From Pseudomonas gingeri (GTDB lineage Bacteria > Pseudomonadota > Gammaproteobacteria > Pseudomonadales > Pseudomonadaceae): DNA of 64,000 nucleotides. Shown here piece after piece: positions 1 to 7,833 of the stretch; positions within the stretch are counted from its first letter, which is position 1, and the number at the start of each line of letters is the position of its first letter. Below the pieces are notes generated by a model. The model was not told the DNA's origin. It ran no database searches and was given only the letters and a program-made list of their open reading frames with translations. The position numbers were made by a program, and so were the translations under genes. The stretch lies in contig NZ_JACAQA010000009.1 of the NCBI RefSeq assembly GCF_013385425.1, positions 281,585 to 345,584 on the forward strand. Reading direction: 5' to 3'.

Positions 1-444
1 TGCCAATTGCTCTGGTCGGCAATTGTGAACCGGTAAGCCTAACAGCTTGATAAATATGGATTTAATATCGATGTGGAATGGCTTCCATCGTTTTTGGAAT
101 AAGCCGCTGGCGCTTGGGCGTGGTGACGTGACCGGAACACGGGGAAGCATGGATGAAGACTGTCATAGACATTTGCCAGGGGCTGTTGCTGTTTGATACT
201 AATAAATTGAAACTTGGGAAGTTCACAATCGGACTTATCTTATAAATATTAAGTATTGCTTTTCTTTTTGGGTGGCTGACGGAAGGCTTGAAGTTCGGGT
301 GAGGACTAAATAATATTTATTTCGAGCTTTAGACCGTGTTGTGTACGGAGCAGGCCCAGGGTCGCTGCGTCTATAACGCTTTTGATTTTATAGGGATACT
401 GTTCAGTTTTAAATGAGCTGAGTTGAGCTGGGAGGCGATAAGCT
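1..444. other. AT-rich non-coding stretch at window edge
   Basis: I see no convincing gene in these 444 bases. The stretch is AT-rich compared with the backbone and runs straight into the start of the C58 protease gene, so it probably holds that gene's promoter. I looked for a type III secretion hrp box (GGAACC followed about 16 bases later by CCAC) and found none; the only GGAAC-like site, near 134, has no matching second half. The short minus-strand reading frame at 306-494 overlaps the protease start and looks like a shadow. Confidence 0.5.
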
Positions 445-1083
445 GTGGGTGTTTCGAATGTGTTCTTGTGTGCGGCCAAGTCTGCAGGTGCCATTAAAAA
501 AGAAAAGTTCAGTCAAGGAAAACTGATCAGGGCCGAGCAAAGCTCAATTATCCGCCAAGGTATTTGTGGCGGGATAAGCATGATTTTTTTGGGGCTCTAT
601 GCCAAGCATGGGCTGCGTAGCTTGACGGATGCAAAATCATATAGTTGGTCGGCTTTATTAGAATTTGGGCTCAAGATTCAAAACGGATTGGCGGAGGTTC
701 ATGTCGATGGTGTTGGTCAGACGGCCAGCCAGGCAAGTGCTCAGGCATTGGCAATTAACTGTACTCGCTTGGGACCTGTCGTTGGCTTGAAATTTGTGAA
801 AATGTATCCTGTCTTGACATGGCCCTGCCAGGAACGGATATCGAGAATTGTCATGTCTGAGCCGGGATATTACTTGATAGGTATTCCCGGTCATTATGTG
901 ACAGCTGTTTGCAGCCGCTCAGGTTCGACGGTTTTCTTTGATTGTAATGCGGGCGCGGCCGAGTTTAGTGGTGTCGATGGGATGATTAGAATGTTAGCGG
1001 GATACTTTAATAATAAGCAGGTGATGGATCTCTATACGGGGAGCACAAACAACGTGCATATTATGCGTTTTGATGCGATGTAA
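445..1083 (+). CDS. YopT/AvrPphB-like C58 family cysteine protease
   Basis: This encodes a 212-residue papain-fold protease of peptidase family C58, the family of Yersinia YopT and Pseudomonas AvrPphB. The triad is visible: Cys41 in QGICGG, His150 in IPGHYVTAV and Asp166 in VFFDCNAG. The spacings (109 and 16 residues) are close to those of AvrPphB (Cys98, His212, Asp227). The GTG start at 445 is chosen because GGAGG lies nine bases upstream. The protein is shorter than AvrPphB (267 residues) and lacks its N-terminal autoprocessed region. It begins Met-Gly, but residue 6 is Val, so the classical myristoylation pattern is incomplete. There is no signal peptide and no hrp box. The gene is AT-rich and stands alone next to ilvD, which suggests horizontal acquisition. 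An effector or toxin role is inferred; the delivery route is unknown. Confidence 0.8.
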   Translation: MGVSNVFLCAAKSAGAIKKEKFSQGKLIRAEQSSIIRQGICGGISMIFLGLYAKHGLRSLTDAKSYSWSALLEFGLKIQNGLAEVHVDGVGQTASQASAQALAINCTRLGPVVGLKFVKMYPVLTWPCQERISRIVMSEPGYYLIGIPGHYVTAVCSRSGSTVFFDCNAGAAEFSGVDGMIRMLAGYFNNKQVMDLYTGSTNNVHIMRFDAM

Positions 1084-1115
1084 TGAACTCATCGACGCTC
1101 CAGAAACATGCTTTC

Positions 1116-1149
1116 AAAAAGAACCGGCGCCTGGGCGCCGGTTCTTTTT
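1116..1149. terminator. Bidirectional rho-independent terminator
   Basis: A GC-rich hairpin (GAACCGGCGC / GCGCCGGTTC with a 4-base loop) is flanked by A5 on the left and T5 on the right. It therefore has the form of an intrinsic terminator in both directions. It lies between the convergent C58 protease gene and ilvD and can serve both. Confidence 0.85.
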
Positions 1150-1163
1150 GACATATATATGTC

Positions 1164-3005
1164 TTAGAGACCGTCGAGCATCGCCTTGTTGCGCACCGCG
1201 CCCTTGTCGGCACTGGTGGCGAGCAACGCGTAAGCTTTCAAGGCCGTGGTCACCTTGCGTGGACGCACTTCCACCGGCTTCCAGCCCTTCTTGTCCTGTT
1301 CGGCGCGACGTGCCGCCAGCACCTCATCACTGACCAACAGGTTGATCGAGCGATTCGGAATGTCGATCAGCACTTTGTCGCCGTCCTGGACCAGGCCAAT
1401 CGCGCCACCCGCGGCCGCTTCCGGAGAAGCATGGCCGATGGACAGGCCCGAAGTGCCGCCGGAGAAACGCCCGTCGGTCAGCAGGGCGCAGGCTTTGCCC
1501 AGGCCCTTGGACTTCAGATAGGACGTCGGGTAGAGCATTTCCTGCATGCCCGGGCCGCCTTTCGGACCTTCGTAACGGATGATCACGATGTCGCCGGCCT
1601 GCACTTCGTCGGCGAGGATGCCGCGCACGGCGCTGTCCTGGCTTTCGAAGATCTTCGCGTTGCCTTCGAACACGTGGATCGACTCGTCGACACCGGCGGT
1701 TTTCACCACGCAGCCGTCCAGGGCGATATTGCCGTAGAGCACGGCCAGGCCGCCTTCTTTCGAATAGGCGTGCTCGACACTGCGGATGCAGCCGTTTTCA
1801 CGGTCGTCGTCGAGGGTTTCCCAACGGGTCGACTGGCTGAACGCGGTCTGGGTCGGGATACCGGCGGGGCCGGCCTTGAAGAAGGTGTGTACCGCTTCAT
1901 CGCTGGTCTGGGTGATGTCCCACTTGGCGATGCCCTCGGCTAGGGTCCTGCTGTGCACGGTCGGCAGGTCGGTGTGCAGCAGGCCGCCACGGGCCAGTTC
2001 GCCGAGGATGCTGAAGATGCCGCCGGCGCGGTGCACGTCTTCCATATGGTACTTCTGGATGTTCGGCGCGACCTTGCACAGTTGCGGCACGTGCCGGGAC
2101 AGGCGGTCGATATCGCGCAGGTCGAAATCGATCTCGGCTTCCTGGGCGGCGGCCAGCAGATGCAGGATGGTGTTGGTGGAACCGCCCATGGCGATGTCCA
2201 GGGTCATGGCGTTTTCGAACGCCTTGATATTGGCGATATTGCGCGGCAGCACCGAGTCATCGTTGTCGCCGTAGTAACGCTGGCACAGCTCGACGATGGT
2301 GCGGCCGGCCTGGAGGAACAGTTGCTCGCGGTCGGAGTGGGTCGCCAGGGCCGAACCGTTGCCCGGCAGGGCCAGGCCCAGGGCTTCGGTGAGGCAGTTC
2401 ATCGAGTTGGCGGTGAACATGCCGGAGCACGAACCGCAGGTCGGGCAGGCGCTGCGCTCGTACTCGGCAACCTTCTCGTCAGAGGCGCTGGAGTCGGCGG
2501 CGATGACCATGGCGTCCACCAGGTCGAGACCGTGGGCGGCCAGTTTGGTCTTGCCGGCTTCCATCGGGCCGCCGGAAACGAAGATCACCGGGATGTTCAG
2601 GCGCAGGGCGGCCATCAGCATGCCGGGGGTGATCTTGTCGCAGTTGGAGATGCAGACGATGGCGTCGGCGCAGTGGGCGTTGACCATGTATTCGACGGAG
2701 TCGGCGATGATCTCGCGGCTCGGCAGCGAATAGAGCATGCCGTCATGGCCCATGGCGATGCCGTCATCCACGGCGATGGTGTTGAATTCCTTGGCCACGC
2801 CGCCGGCGCGTTCGATCTCGCGGGCGACCAGTTGGCCCATGTCCTTGAGGTGGACATGGCCGGGAACGAACTGGGTGAAGGAGTTGGCGACGGCGATGAT
2901 CGGTTTCTTGAAGTCGGCGTCTTTCATCCCCGTGGCGCGCCACAGGGCGCGGGCACCGGCCATGTTGCGGCCGTGGGTGGATGTTTTCGAGCGGTAATCA
3001 GGCAT
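1164..3005 (-). CDS. ilvD: Dihydroxy-acid dehydratase
   Basis: IlvD converts 2,3-dihydroxy-isovalerate (or 3-methylvalerate) to the 2-oxo acid, the third common step of valine, leucine and isoleucine synthesis in the cytosol. The 613-residue length is the usual one. Iron-sulfur ligands are seen in [11 protein letters not shown] (around residue 120) and [15 protein letters not shown] (around 195), and the C-terminal [19 protein letters not shown] signature of the IlvD/Edd family is present. The ATG at 3005 follows a short CGGAG element. It stands alone and converges on the C58 gene. In other pseudomonads ilvD sits close to rlmI; here a RAYT and an accessory operon separate them. Confidence 0.97.
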   Translation of the reverse strand: MPDYRSKTSTHGRNMAGARALWRATGMKDADFKKPIIAVANSFTQFVPGHVHLKDMGQLVAREIERAGGVAKEFNTIAVDDGIAMGHDGMLYSLPSREIIADSVEYMVNAHCADAIVCISNCDKITPGMLMAALRLNIPVIFVSGGPMEAGKTKLAAHGLDLVDAMVIAADSSASDEKVAEYERSACPTCGSCSGMFTANSMNCLTEALGLALPGNGSALATHSDREQLFLQAGRTIVELCQRYYGDNDDSVLPRNIANIKAFENAMTLDIAMGGSTNTILHLLAAAQEAEIDFDLRDIDRLSRHVPQLCKVAPNIQKYHMEDVHRAGGIFSILGELARGGLLHTDLPTVHSRTLAEGIAKWDITQTSDEAVHTFFKAGPAGIPTQTAFSQSTRWETLDDDRENGCIRSVEHAYSKEGGLAVLYGNIALDGCVVKTAGVDESIHVFEGNAKIFESQDSAVRGILADEVQAGDIVIIRYEGPKGGPGMQEMLYPTSYLKSKGLGKACALLTDGRFSGGTSGLSIGHASPEAAAGGAIGLVQDGDKVLIDIPNRSINLLVSDEVLAARRAEQDKKGWKPVEVRPRKVTTALKAYALLATSADKGAVRNKAMLDGL

Positions 3006-3280
3006 GGAGCACTCCGGGCGGCTAATCAGGTATCAAATGGGGAGTGAGCTTCTATGGACCTTGGGAACACTCAGAAATGGCCGTGTGTCCGAAAGCTGCC
3101 GATAACACCACGGGATCGCCGTGCGTTTCAGCCTGAGCTCATAAACCCGCCGGGGGATGACTGGCGATGAATAAGCTGATTCTACACGGGTCGTGGACGG
3201 AAGGAATCGCGGCAAGTGTTGTGTCAGGGGTCACAACGCGTGTGGGATGACGACTGGTGGTTTCCGGATATGAATATTCT

Positions 3281-3380
3281 GTAGGAGCGAGCTTGCTCGC
3301 GATGGAAGTTCGGGCACCGCGGGACACCAGGTACCCCGCGTTATCGTTGACGCCCATCGCGAGCAAGCTCGCTCCTACAG
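3281..3380. repeat. REP pair (inverted), GAGCGAGCTTGCTCGC type
   Basis: Two copies of the GTAGGAGCGAGCTTGCTCGC palindrome face each other at 3281-3303 and 3355-3380, separated by about 50 bases. This is a REP doublet of the kind found throughout fluorescent Pseudomonas genomes. It lies just downstream of the RAYT gene. The rest of the 3006-3394 interval shows nothing else recognisable apart from the ilvD upstream region. Confidence 0.9.
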
Positions 3381-3394
3381 ACGGGGGCGTACTG

Positions 3395-3853
3395 TCAGAG
3401 CCATATGGCATCCCAAAGCGGATAATCGCCGATATGCTCGGCCAGTCCCGCTCGTAGCGGGTTGGCGACAATGTAACGAGCCATGGCTTTCAAGTCTTCT
3501 TCACGGCGCAGTGCCCGATCGAAGTAGCCCTTTTGCCAGAGTGGTGTCTGAAGTCCCCTGATTTTGTTGATGGCGCGGGCGCTGCGGGATTTTGTGCACT
3601 GCATCAGCCTGGGCAGGTCGCCGTTGTGCAGTTCAAGCAACCAGTGAAAATGATCCGGCATCACGACCCAGGCCAATGATTGCGCGGCACCGGTTTGCTC
3701 GGCCTGCTTGAACTCATTCACCACCAGTCGGCCCAGGTGCCAATCCATAAAGATCGGCTGGCGATTCAGGGTGACTGCGGTAAGAAGGTAGATGCGCCCC
3801 GGTTCCGAAAAGCGGCCGACGCGTAGTCGATGGGTGTGAGGGAAGCTGGACAT
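3395..3853 (-). CDS. REP-associated tyrosine transposase (RAYT)
   Basis: The 152-residue protein belongs to the Y1 (HUH-type) transposase relatives called RAYTs, single-strand nucleases thought to recognise and spread REP palindromes. It shows the hydrophobic-HFH metal motif in VMPDHFHWLLEL, a candidate catalytic tyrosine in KGYFDRALR, and the family block ARYIVANPLRAGL. The ATG at 3853 has GAGG about eight bases upstream. REP palindromes flank it on both sides (3281-3380 and 3949-3972), the arrangement called a REPtron. RAYTs are usually single-copy and do not move like insertion sequences. Its position between ilvD and the rlmI remnant marks this junction as a variable site. Confidence 0.9.
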   Translation of the reverse strand: MSSFPHTHRLRVGRFSEPGRIYLLTAVTLNRQPIFMDWHLGRLVVNEFKQAEQTGAAQSLAWVVMPDHFHWLLELHNGDLPRLMQCTKSRSARAINKIRGLQTPLWQKGYFDRALRREEDLKAMARYIVANPLRAGLAEHIGDYPLWDAIWL

Positions 3854-3948
3854 TCCGTTGTCCTCTGTGCAAGTGGAGGAACAACGTTAATGGAGGGAGG
3901 TTCGGATTGTCTTGCTGGCAGTGGGTCAGGATGTGTCCGTTGGAACGC

Positions 3949-3972
3949 ATCGCGAGCAAGCTCGGTCCTACA
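3949..3972. repeat. Single REP sequence upstream of the RAYT gene
   Basis: CATCGCGAGCAAGCTCGGTCC followed by TACAG matches the downstream REP pair except for one base in the tail. It is a single copy and flanks the RAYT gene on its 5' side. Confidence 0.85.
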
Positions 3973-3995
3973 GGGGGAGCGAGCTGGGTACGATC

Positions 3996-4103
3996 TTAGC
4001 TGTTAGGCAACAACCGGCAAATAATGCTCTTGATATAGCGCGTCTCCGGGATCGCCGGGTGTACCGGATGACCCGGGCCATGGCCACCGCGTTCCAGCAA
4101 CAG
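3996..4103 (-). pseudogene. Remnant of the 3' end of rlmI
   Basis: On the minus strand this stretch encodes, with its stop codon, the last 34 or so residues of RlmI (LLERGGHGPGHPVHPAIPET and onward to LLPNS). Compared with the intact gene at 7869-9065 it differs at about 12 of 105 bases, mostly at third positions, with three amino-acid changes (Gln to His, Asp to Gly, Thr to Ile). It therefore evolved as a real gene end before being cut off. It sits at the far side of the accessory operon from the intact gene and in the same orientation, so it marks the boundary of the insert. Confidence 0.9.
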
Positions 4104-4165
4104 GAAAAGGGTGCAACTGCCGAGGCTGGGATTATGGAGTATGAAGGATGACGACCGGGATCGTG

Positions 4166-5377
4166 TTACTCGAAAACCGGCCGCTGGTTACGTCGCTGGA
4201 TTAGCGTGTTCAGGCCAAGTCCGGTCGTGCTCAATAGCAGAAAGGACAAGGCGAGTGTCGCTTCGAGTGCCACTGGGCTGAGATTGACTAGCGCACTGAT
4301 CAGTCCGCCGCAAACGAAAATCAACGTGTTGCCAGCAGAGGCGCTTGCGCCAGCTTGGTCCGGGAAACACTCCATGGCTTTTGAGGTCGCAGCAGGACGA
4401 GTGATAGTGGTGCCCGCAGTACAAATGATCATCGGTATCAGCATCGTTATTGTCGACAAACCGAAGTGATGTGACAGGTAAAATAGCATCATGCCCGCGC
4501 AGAAAATAAAGCATAGGCCCACTGTGATTTGGGTGTTGGCGGTTATTTTGGTGCTTAGAAGTCCTGCGACTGCACCGCCGATGACATAAGCAGCGCCGTA
4601 GAACAACAGGGTTAGTGAGAACTCGTACTCGGAGAGTTGCAAATGCTCCATGAATATCAATGGTGAAGCAACGATGAACGAAAAGTGACAAGTAAAAACC
4701 AGCGCAGCGATTAGCCAATAGCCAAGGAACTTTATATCTGTGCAAATATGGCGATAGGATTGGAAAATTGAGCGGTGAGGGGCGCGCTCCACTATAGGGA
4801 TAGGATTCTCTAGGAGCAGGTAGGCTTTGATAAATACCACCGCGGCGACTATGGTAAATATATAGAAACTGCCTGGCCAATCAAGCCGGTTCTGCAATGA
4901 GGCGCCGGCCAAGGGTGATAGCGATATGAAAATACCGCTGGCGGTAACGATGAGAATGCGTAACCGATCTCGCTCTTTGCCCTCGAATAGATCTTGGACG
5001 AGGGCTTGTGAGAGCACAAAACAGCCGCACCCGAGTGCTTGGATTAGGCGAAAAAGTAAAAACAGACTGTATTCGTTGACTAGCGCACACCCCAGCGCCC
5101 CCAGCATGGATATCGCCATACCGGTCAGAAGGAGGTTTTTTCGGCCTATTTTGTCTGATAATGGCCCGATGAATAATTGAGAAATGGATATGCCGACGGC
5201 GAACAGGCTGATGGACAGGGCAATGTCGGCAGGGGATCGATTGAAATGAGAGGACAGTGAAGGAACAGACGGGAGCAGCACATCGATAGGAAATACCCCT
5301 AGCAACACCATGGACAGTAAGAGCGCAATAGCCGAGATTTTCTTGTTTTTCTCTATGGTATGACTTAACTCAATCAT
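4166..5377 (-). CDS. MFS transporter, Bcr/CflA-like drug/metabolite exporter
   Basis: A 403-residue inner-membrane protein with about twelve hydrophobic segments. It resembles the Bcr/CflA branch of drug:proton antiporters: VFPIDVLLPSVPSL in helix 1, the loop 2-3 motif GPLSDKIGRKNLLLTG and the helix 4 region FRLIQALGCGCF. It is the last gene of the accessory operon; its ATG overlaps the end of the diiron oxygenase gene by eight bases, so the two are probably translationally coupled. In this context it most likely exports the pathway product or gives self-protection; this is inference. AT-rich like its operon partners. Confidence 0.88.
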   Translation of the reverse strand: MIELSHTIEKNKKISAIALLLSMVLLGVFPIDVLLPSVPSLSSHFNRSPADIALSISLFAVGISISQLFIGPLSDKIGRKNLLLTGMAISMLGALGCALVNEYSLFLLFRLIQALGCGCFVLSQALVQDLFEGKERDRLRILIVTASGIFISLSPLAGASLQNRLDWPGSFYIFTIVAAVVFIKAYLLLENPIPIVERAPHRSIFQSYRHICTDIKFLGYWLIAALVFTCHFSFIVASPLIFMEHLQLSEYEFSLTLLFYGAAYVIGGAVAGLLSTKITANTQITVGLCFIFCAGMMLFYLSHHFGLSTITMLIPMIICTAGTTITRPAATSKAMECFPDQAGASASAGNTLIFVCGGLISALVNLSPVALEATLALSFLLLSTTGLGLNTLIQRRNQRPVFE

Positions 5378-6335
5378 CGATCAGTCCCGCTTCCTTGAAA
5401 GGAAGTTTGTTATGTTTGTTGTCGAAAACACCAGCTTTTTTCATAGCAAGGAAAGTAGGCGTGGCACCGACTCGGATGCGTTGGATAGCGGTAGACTTAT
5501 TCAAGAGTGGGTAGATGATAGTACGGATTTGAGAGGTGGAGAAACCTGTGCTGAGGAGACTTTCTGTCAGCCACGGCTCATCAACTTCTGAAAAAATCAG
5601 AATGATGTTTTTCAGCAGTTCTACTGTGAGTAGCTGTTGGTTGGCTTCAAGGCGCTGCCAAAAATAGCAGAAAGCATCTGCGAAAAATCGACTGTGTCGA
5701 GCTTCGTCTTCCAGATGCTGTCGTAGAATCTGGTATACGCTGGAAATTATGGTGTTACAGGTGACGTTGAGTAGCTCTTTGGCAATGATTGTCTCGGATA
5801 CAAAACCAATCAGGAACCATGCCAGTGGTTTGTGCTCTGTCTCGACTCTATCGATAAGGTCAAGCAAGAGAGTGATTCGTAGTGGTCTAGGACTTTGGCT
5901 CTGAATACAATAGTATTCTGAAACCTGTTTGGCTATTTCATAAGAAAAATATGCATGGTAGCCCTCATCGGTATAGAGTTGTAAGGCGGCGGACTTCATT
6001 GACTCAGGTATGTCATCTTGCAATTCCCCATGGATAATAGTTTCTACAGACCGATTGACGATTTTGTGTTCTAGTACGGTGGTGTAGTCGAGAAAATGAA
6101 TCAAGTGGTTGGCTGTTAGTCTTTGCTTGAGTTTCTTGTCTGTGTTAACGGTTAATGGGTGTTGTAGATAGGGCATGAAGGTTGGAGGGAACCAGTATTT
6201 ACTTTCTAGTTCAAGCTCCAGCTCTCGCTTGGAAGGAAAAAGAAAATTGCTTTTTCTTGTTCTTACACAGGCTTTGTTATCCCAGTCTCCCAAAGTAAAG
6301 AGGGGCGAGTTGGCCATGGAGCTGGAAAGTGTCAT
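5370..6335 (-). CDS. AurF-like diiron oxygenase
   Basis: A 321-residue protein carrying the full metal-ligand pattern of the AurF (p-aminobenzoate N-oxygenase) family of ferritin-like diiron enzymes: Glu89, Glu124-x2-His127, Glu181, His207-x3-Glu211-x2-His214. The spacings (35, 3, 54, 26, 4, 3) nearly equal those of AurF (35, 3, 57, 27, 4, 3). Family members oxidise amines to hydroxylamine or nitro groups, or carry out other O2-dependent oxidations. The start at 6335 is chosen because the ATG forms an ATGA overlap with the stop of the upstream oxidoreductase gene and has GGAG nine bases ahead; a longer frame to 6407 would overlap that gene. The substrate is unknown. The context suggests a peptide or amino-acid-derived intermediate. 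Confidence 0.85.
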   Translation of the reverse strand: MTLSSSMANSPLFTLGDWDNKACVRTRKSNFLFPSKRELELELESKYWFPPTFMPYLQHPLTVNTDKKLKQRLTANHLIHFLDYTTVLEHKIVNRSVETIIHGELQDDIPESMKSAALQLYTDEGYHAYFSYEIAKQVSEYYCIQSQSPRPLRITLLLDLIDRVETEHKPLAWFLIGFVSETIIAKELLNVTCNTIISSVYQILRQHLEDEARHSRFFADAFCYFWQRLEANQQLLTVELLKNIILIFSEVDEPWLTESLLSTGFSTSQIRTIIYPLLNKSTAIQRIRVGATPTFLAMKKAGVFDNKHNKLPFKEAGLIDD

Positions 6336-7417
6336 TGTTGAACACTCCGTTCCTCGATCAGCGTGCGGAGTTCTTTGCACTGAGCTTCTGAATCGCCCTT
6401 TCCGCATCCCACGAAAAACAGGACTTGTTCAGGACTGTTTTCCAAATTCAGCAAATCCTCGATTCGTTCGTCAGCCATAGCGCCGGTCAGCCAGGTTTTC
6501 AGCCCGAGTGCAGTGGCGATCAGTTGGAACGTTTGGGAGATGTGACCCGTTTCGACGTAGGCCATCCGATAGGCTCGCGAGTGCTCATATTTCCACCACA
6601 ATTTGTCAAAGCGACAGGTGAGAAACACACCGAAAGGCAACGCGTTGATGAAATGCTGACCAGCCAGGAATAGACCCAGAGGTTTGGCAGGCAACGGGCT
6701 TGTGAGGCTCAATGCATGGTGGTTTGGATGATAGCGATAAATCCCGGGATCTATCCCCTTGATCCTACGAGCATAGATAAAGCCATCGCAGGCATTCAAT
6801 CCACCCCCGGAAGGGCTGCTGCGTCGTGATCGTAATGTCTCGGGAATGGACTCATCTATATCCTGCTCGCGTTCTTTCAGATAACCGAGTGAGAGATAGA
6901 GTAATGTGCTGGCGTGGTTGAGGGATATTTCGTCTTCGCTGAATGATCGGCAGGTTTTTCTACTGATCAGGCTGTGGGTCAACGACATCTTTAATGACCC
7001 TGCCGACAATGGGGGTGGCAGATGGATTAGAGGGGGTGTGGGGGGGGGCTCTGAGAGGAAGTCAGGTGCCGGCTTTTTCAATACTTCATCACAATGTGCC
7101 AGATAGTGAACTGACCACTCTTGAATATCTTGGATCTCATGTTCGTAAGGAATGTCCTTGGTGCCGATATGGAATATCTTCGACAGCTCATCCCAGTTCC
7201 AGTCAAGGGTCGTGTGTTTTGTTGCGCTAATAATTCCGGATGCGAGAAATTCTGCGTCCATCGAAGCATTGGCGTCAAATGAGTCGGGATTGTCTATGAG
7301 TTCGGTCAGACGTTTTGCATAATGAACGTTTAATTCGTACTGGGTGTGTGTTTTATAGTTCCATACGATCTGGTGTGGTGGTCGAGCAATAATAAATAGA
7401 TTCGGATTTATATGCAT
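6332..7417 (-). CDS. SagB/ThcOx-type flavin-dependent oxidoreductase
   Basis: A 361-residue member of the nitroreductase-fold SagB/ThcOx family, FMN enzymes that oxidise azolines to azoles in thiazole/oxazole-modified peptides. Residues 1-130 form an N-terminal region ending in a Pro-rich linker; the flavin domain starts near 145 with RKTCRSF (153-159). It continues with SSPSGGGLNA (200-209) and LWWKYEHSRAYRMAYVETGH (273-292). The Lys276-Tyr277 pair corresponds to the pair reported as essential in McbC-type azoline dehydrogenases. AAGGTGG precedes the ATG at 7417. It is the first large gene after the 23-residue peptide gene. No YcaO or E1-like cyclodehydratase is encoded nearby, which is unusual for this enzyme class. 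Confidence 0.85.
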   Translation of the reverse strand: MHINPNLFIIARPPHQIVWNYKTHTQYELNVHYAKRLTELIDNPDSFDANASMDAEFLASGIISATKHTTLDWNWDELSKIFHIGTKDIPYEHEIQDIQEWSVHYLAHCDEVLKKPAPDFLSEPPPTPPLIHLPPPLSAGSLKMSLTHSLISRKTCRSFSEDEISLNHASTLLYLSLGYLKEREQDIDESIPETLRSRRSSPSGGGLNACDGFIYARRIKGIDPGIYRYHPNHHALSLTSPLPAKPLGLFLAGQHFINALPFGVFLTCRFDKLWWKYEHSRAYRMAYVETGHISQTFQLIATALGLKTWLTGAMADERIEDLLNLENSPEQVLFFVGCGKGDSEAQCKELRTLIEERSVQQ

Positions 7418-7451
7418 GGTGTGCCACCTTGTTGGGGAATGCTAACAAGAG

Positions 7452-7481
7452 GGGGTCGGGCCGCCGGCACTTCCCGATCCC
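7452..7481 (-). terminator. Hairpin between peptide gene and oxidoreductase gene
   Basis: On the minus strand GGGATCGGG pairs with CCCGACCCC (one mismatch) around a 12-base loop, ten bases after the peptide stop codon. There is no strong T-run, so it is more likely a leaky terminator or RNA-stability hairpin than a full stop. Such hairpins often separate a highly expressed peptide precursor from its modifying enzymes. Confidence 0.55.
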
Positions 7482-7490
7482 TCATTGATA

Positions 7491-7562
7491 TTAGCGCTGC
7501 TTGGTTGCTGCCAAGCAATTAAGGTTGGCGATTTTTTTGGCTTCCAGATTAATTTTTTTCAT
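7491..7562 (-). CDS. 23-residue peptide, candidate precursor of a modified peptide
   Basis: A very short reading frame beginning MKKINLEAKK and ending NCLAATKQR, with a TAA stop at 7491-7493. GGAG lies eight bases before the ATG, and a promoter and palindromic operator lie 40-95 bases upstream, so it is placed as the first gene of the accessory operon. The N-terminal half is a lysine-rich amphipathic stretch like a leader. The C-terminal part carries the only cysteine (residue 16). An in-frame ATG at 7610 would add 16 residues but has no ribosome site and lies only about 12 bases after the predicted transcription start. I do not recognise the peptide. The best guess is a substrate for the oxygenase and SagB-type enzyme, comparable in size to PqqA. 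A regulatory leader peptide is the alternative, though no run of regulatory codons is present. Confidence 0.6.
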   Translation of the reverse strand: MKKINLEAKKIANLNCLAATKQR

Positions 7563-7603
7563 GAGTGTTACTCCATTGAGTTGAATGGCTGATATTGCTG
7601 TCT

Positions 7604-7624
7604 TAGTCATTTGTGAAATGACTA
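7604..7624 (-). promoter_or_regulatory. Operator-like palindrome at the transcription start
   Basis: AGTCATTTGTGAAATGACT is a perfect inverted repeat (8-bp arms, 3-base centre) at 7605-7623, extended by one more pair at each end. It lies immediately after the predicted -10 box, covering the transcription start of the accessory operon. That is the place for a repressor site. No regulator gene is encoded inside the operon, so the binding protein must be elsewhere. Confidence 0.65.
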
Positions 7625-7629
7625 TCTCA

Positions 7630-7657
7630 ATAGTAGTTTGGTTGTGGTTGTTGGCAA
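7630..7657 (-). promoter_or_regulatory. Sigma70-type promoter of the accessory operon
   Basis: On the minus strand TTGCCA (7652-7657) is followed after 16 bases by TACTAT (7630-7635). These are good matches to the -35 and -10 consensus. Transcription would start near 7622, inside the palindrome, giving a leader of about 60 bases to the peptide ATG. The interval from 7658 to 7833 shows nothing else I can identify. Confidence 0.6.
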
Positions 7658-7833
7658 GGGAAAAATAAGTAGGAAGCTTCCAGTAATTTTGTAAGGGGGA
7701 TCTTTGTCGTGTAGGACGATTTATATGTTTTTGTTGTTGTGGGTGTGGGTTTGACGCATGTATGTTGTAAGAGGTGTGATTGAACGAGGGCGTGTTTGAA
7801 TGAGGATTGGGGCGGGTATTTAATTATCCTCAA

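Noticed and set aside
1..444. hrp box upstream of the C58 protease gene
   Set aside because: No GGAACC with a correctly spaced CCAC element was found.
7563..7610. Longer version of the accessory peptide (in-frame ATG at 7610, 39 residues)
   Set aside because: No ribosome site precedes it and it lies about 12 bases after the predicted transcription start, inside the palindrome; the ATG at 7562 has GGAG at good spacing.
7627..7833. 68-residue minus-strand frame in the accessory promoter region
   Set aside because: Low-complexity Thr/Lys/Pro composition, no ribosome site, and it overlaps the promoter; treated as chance.
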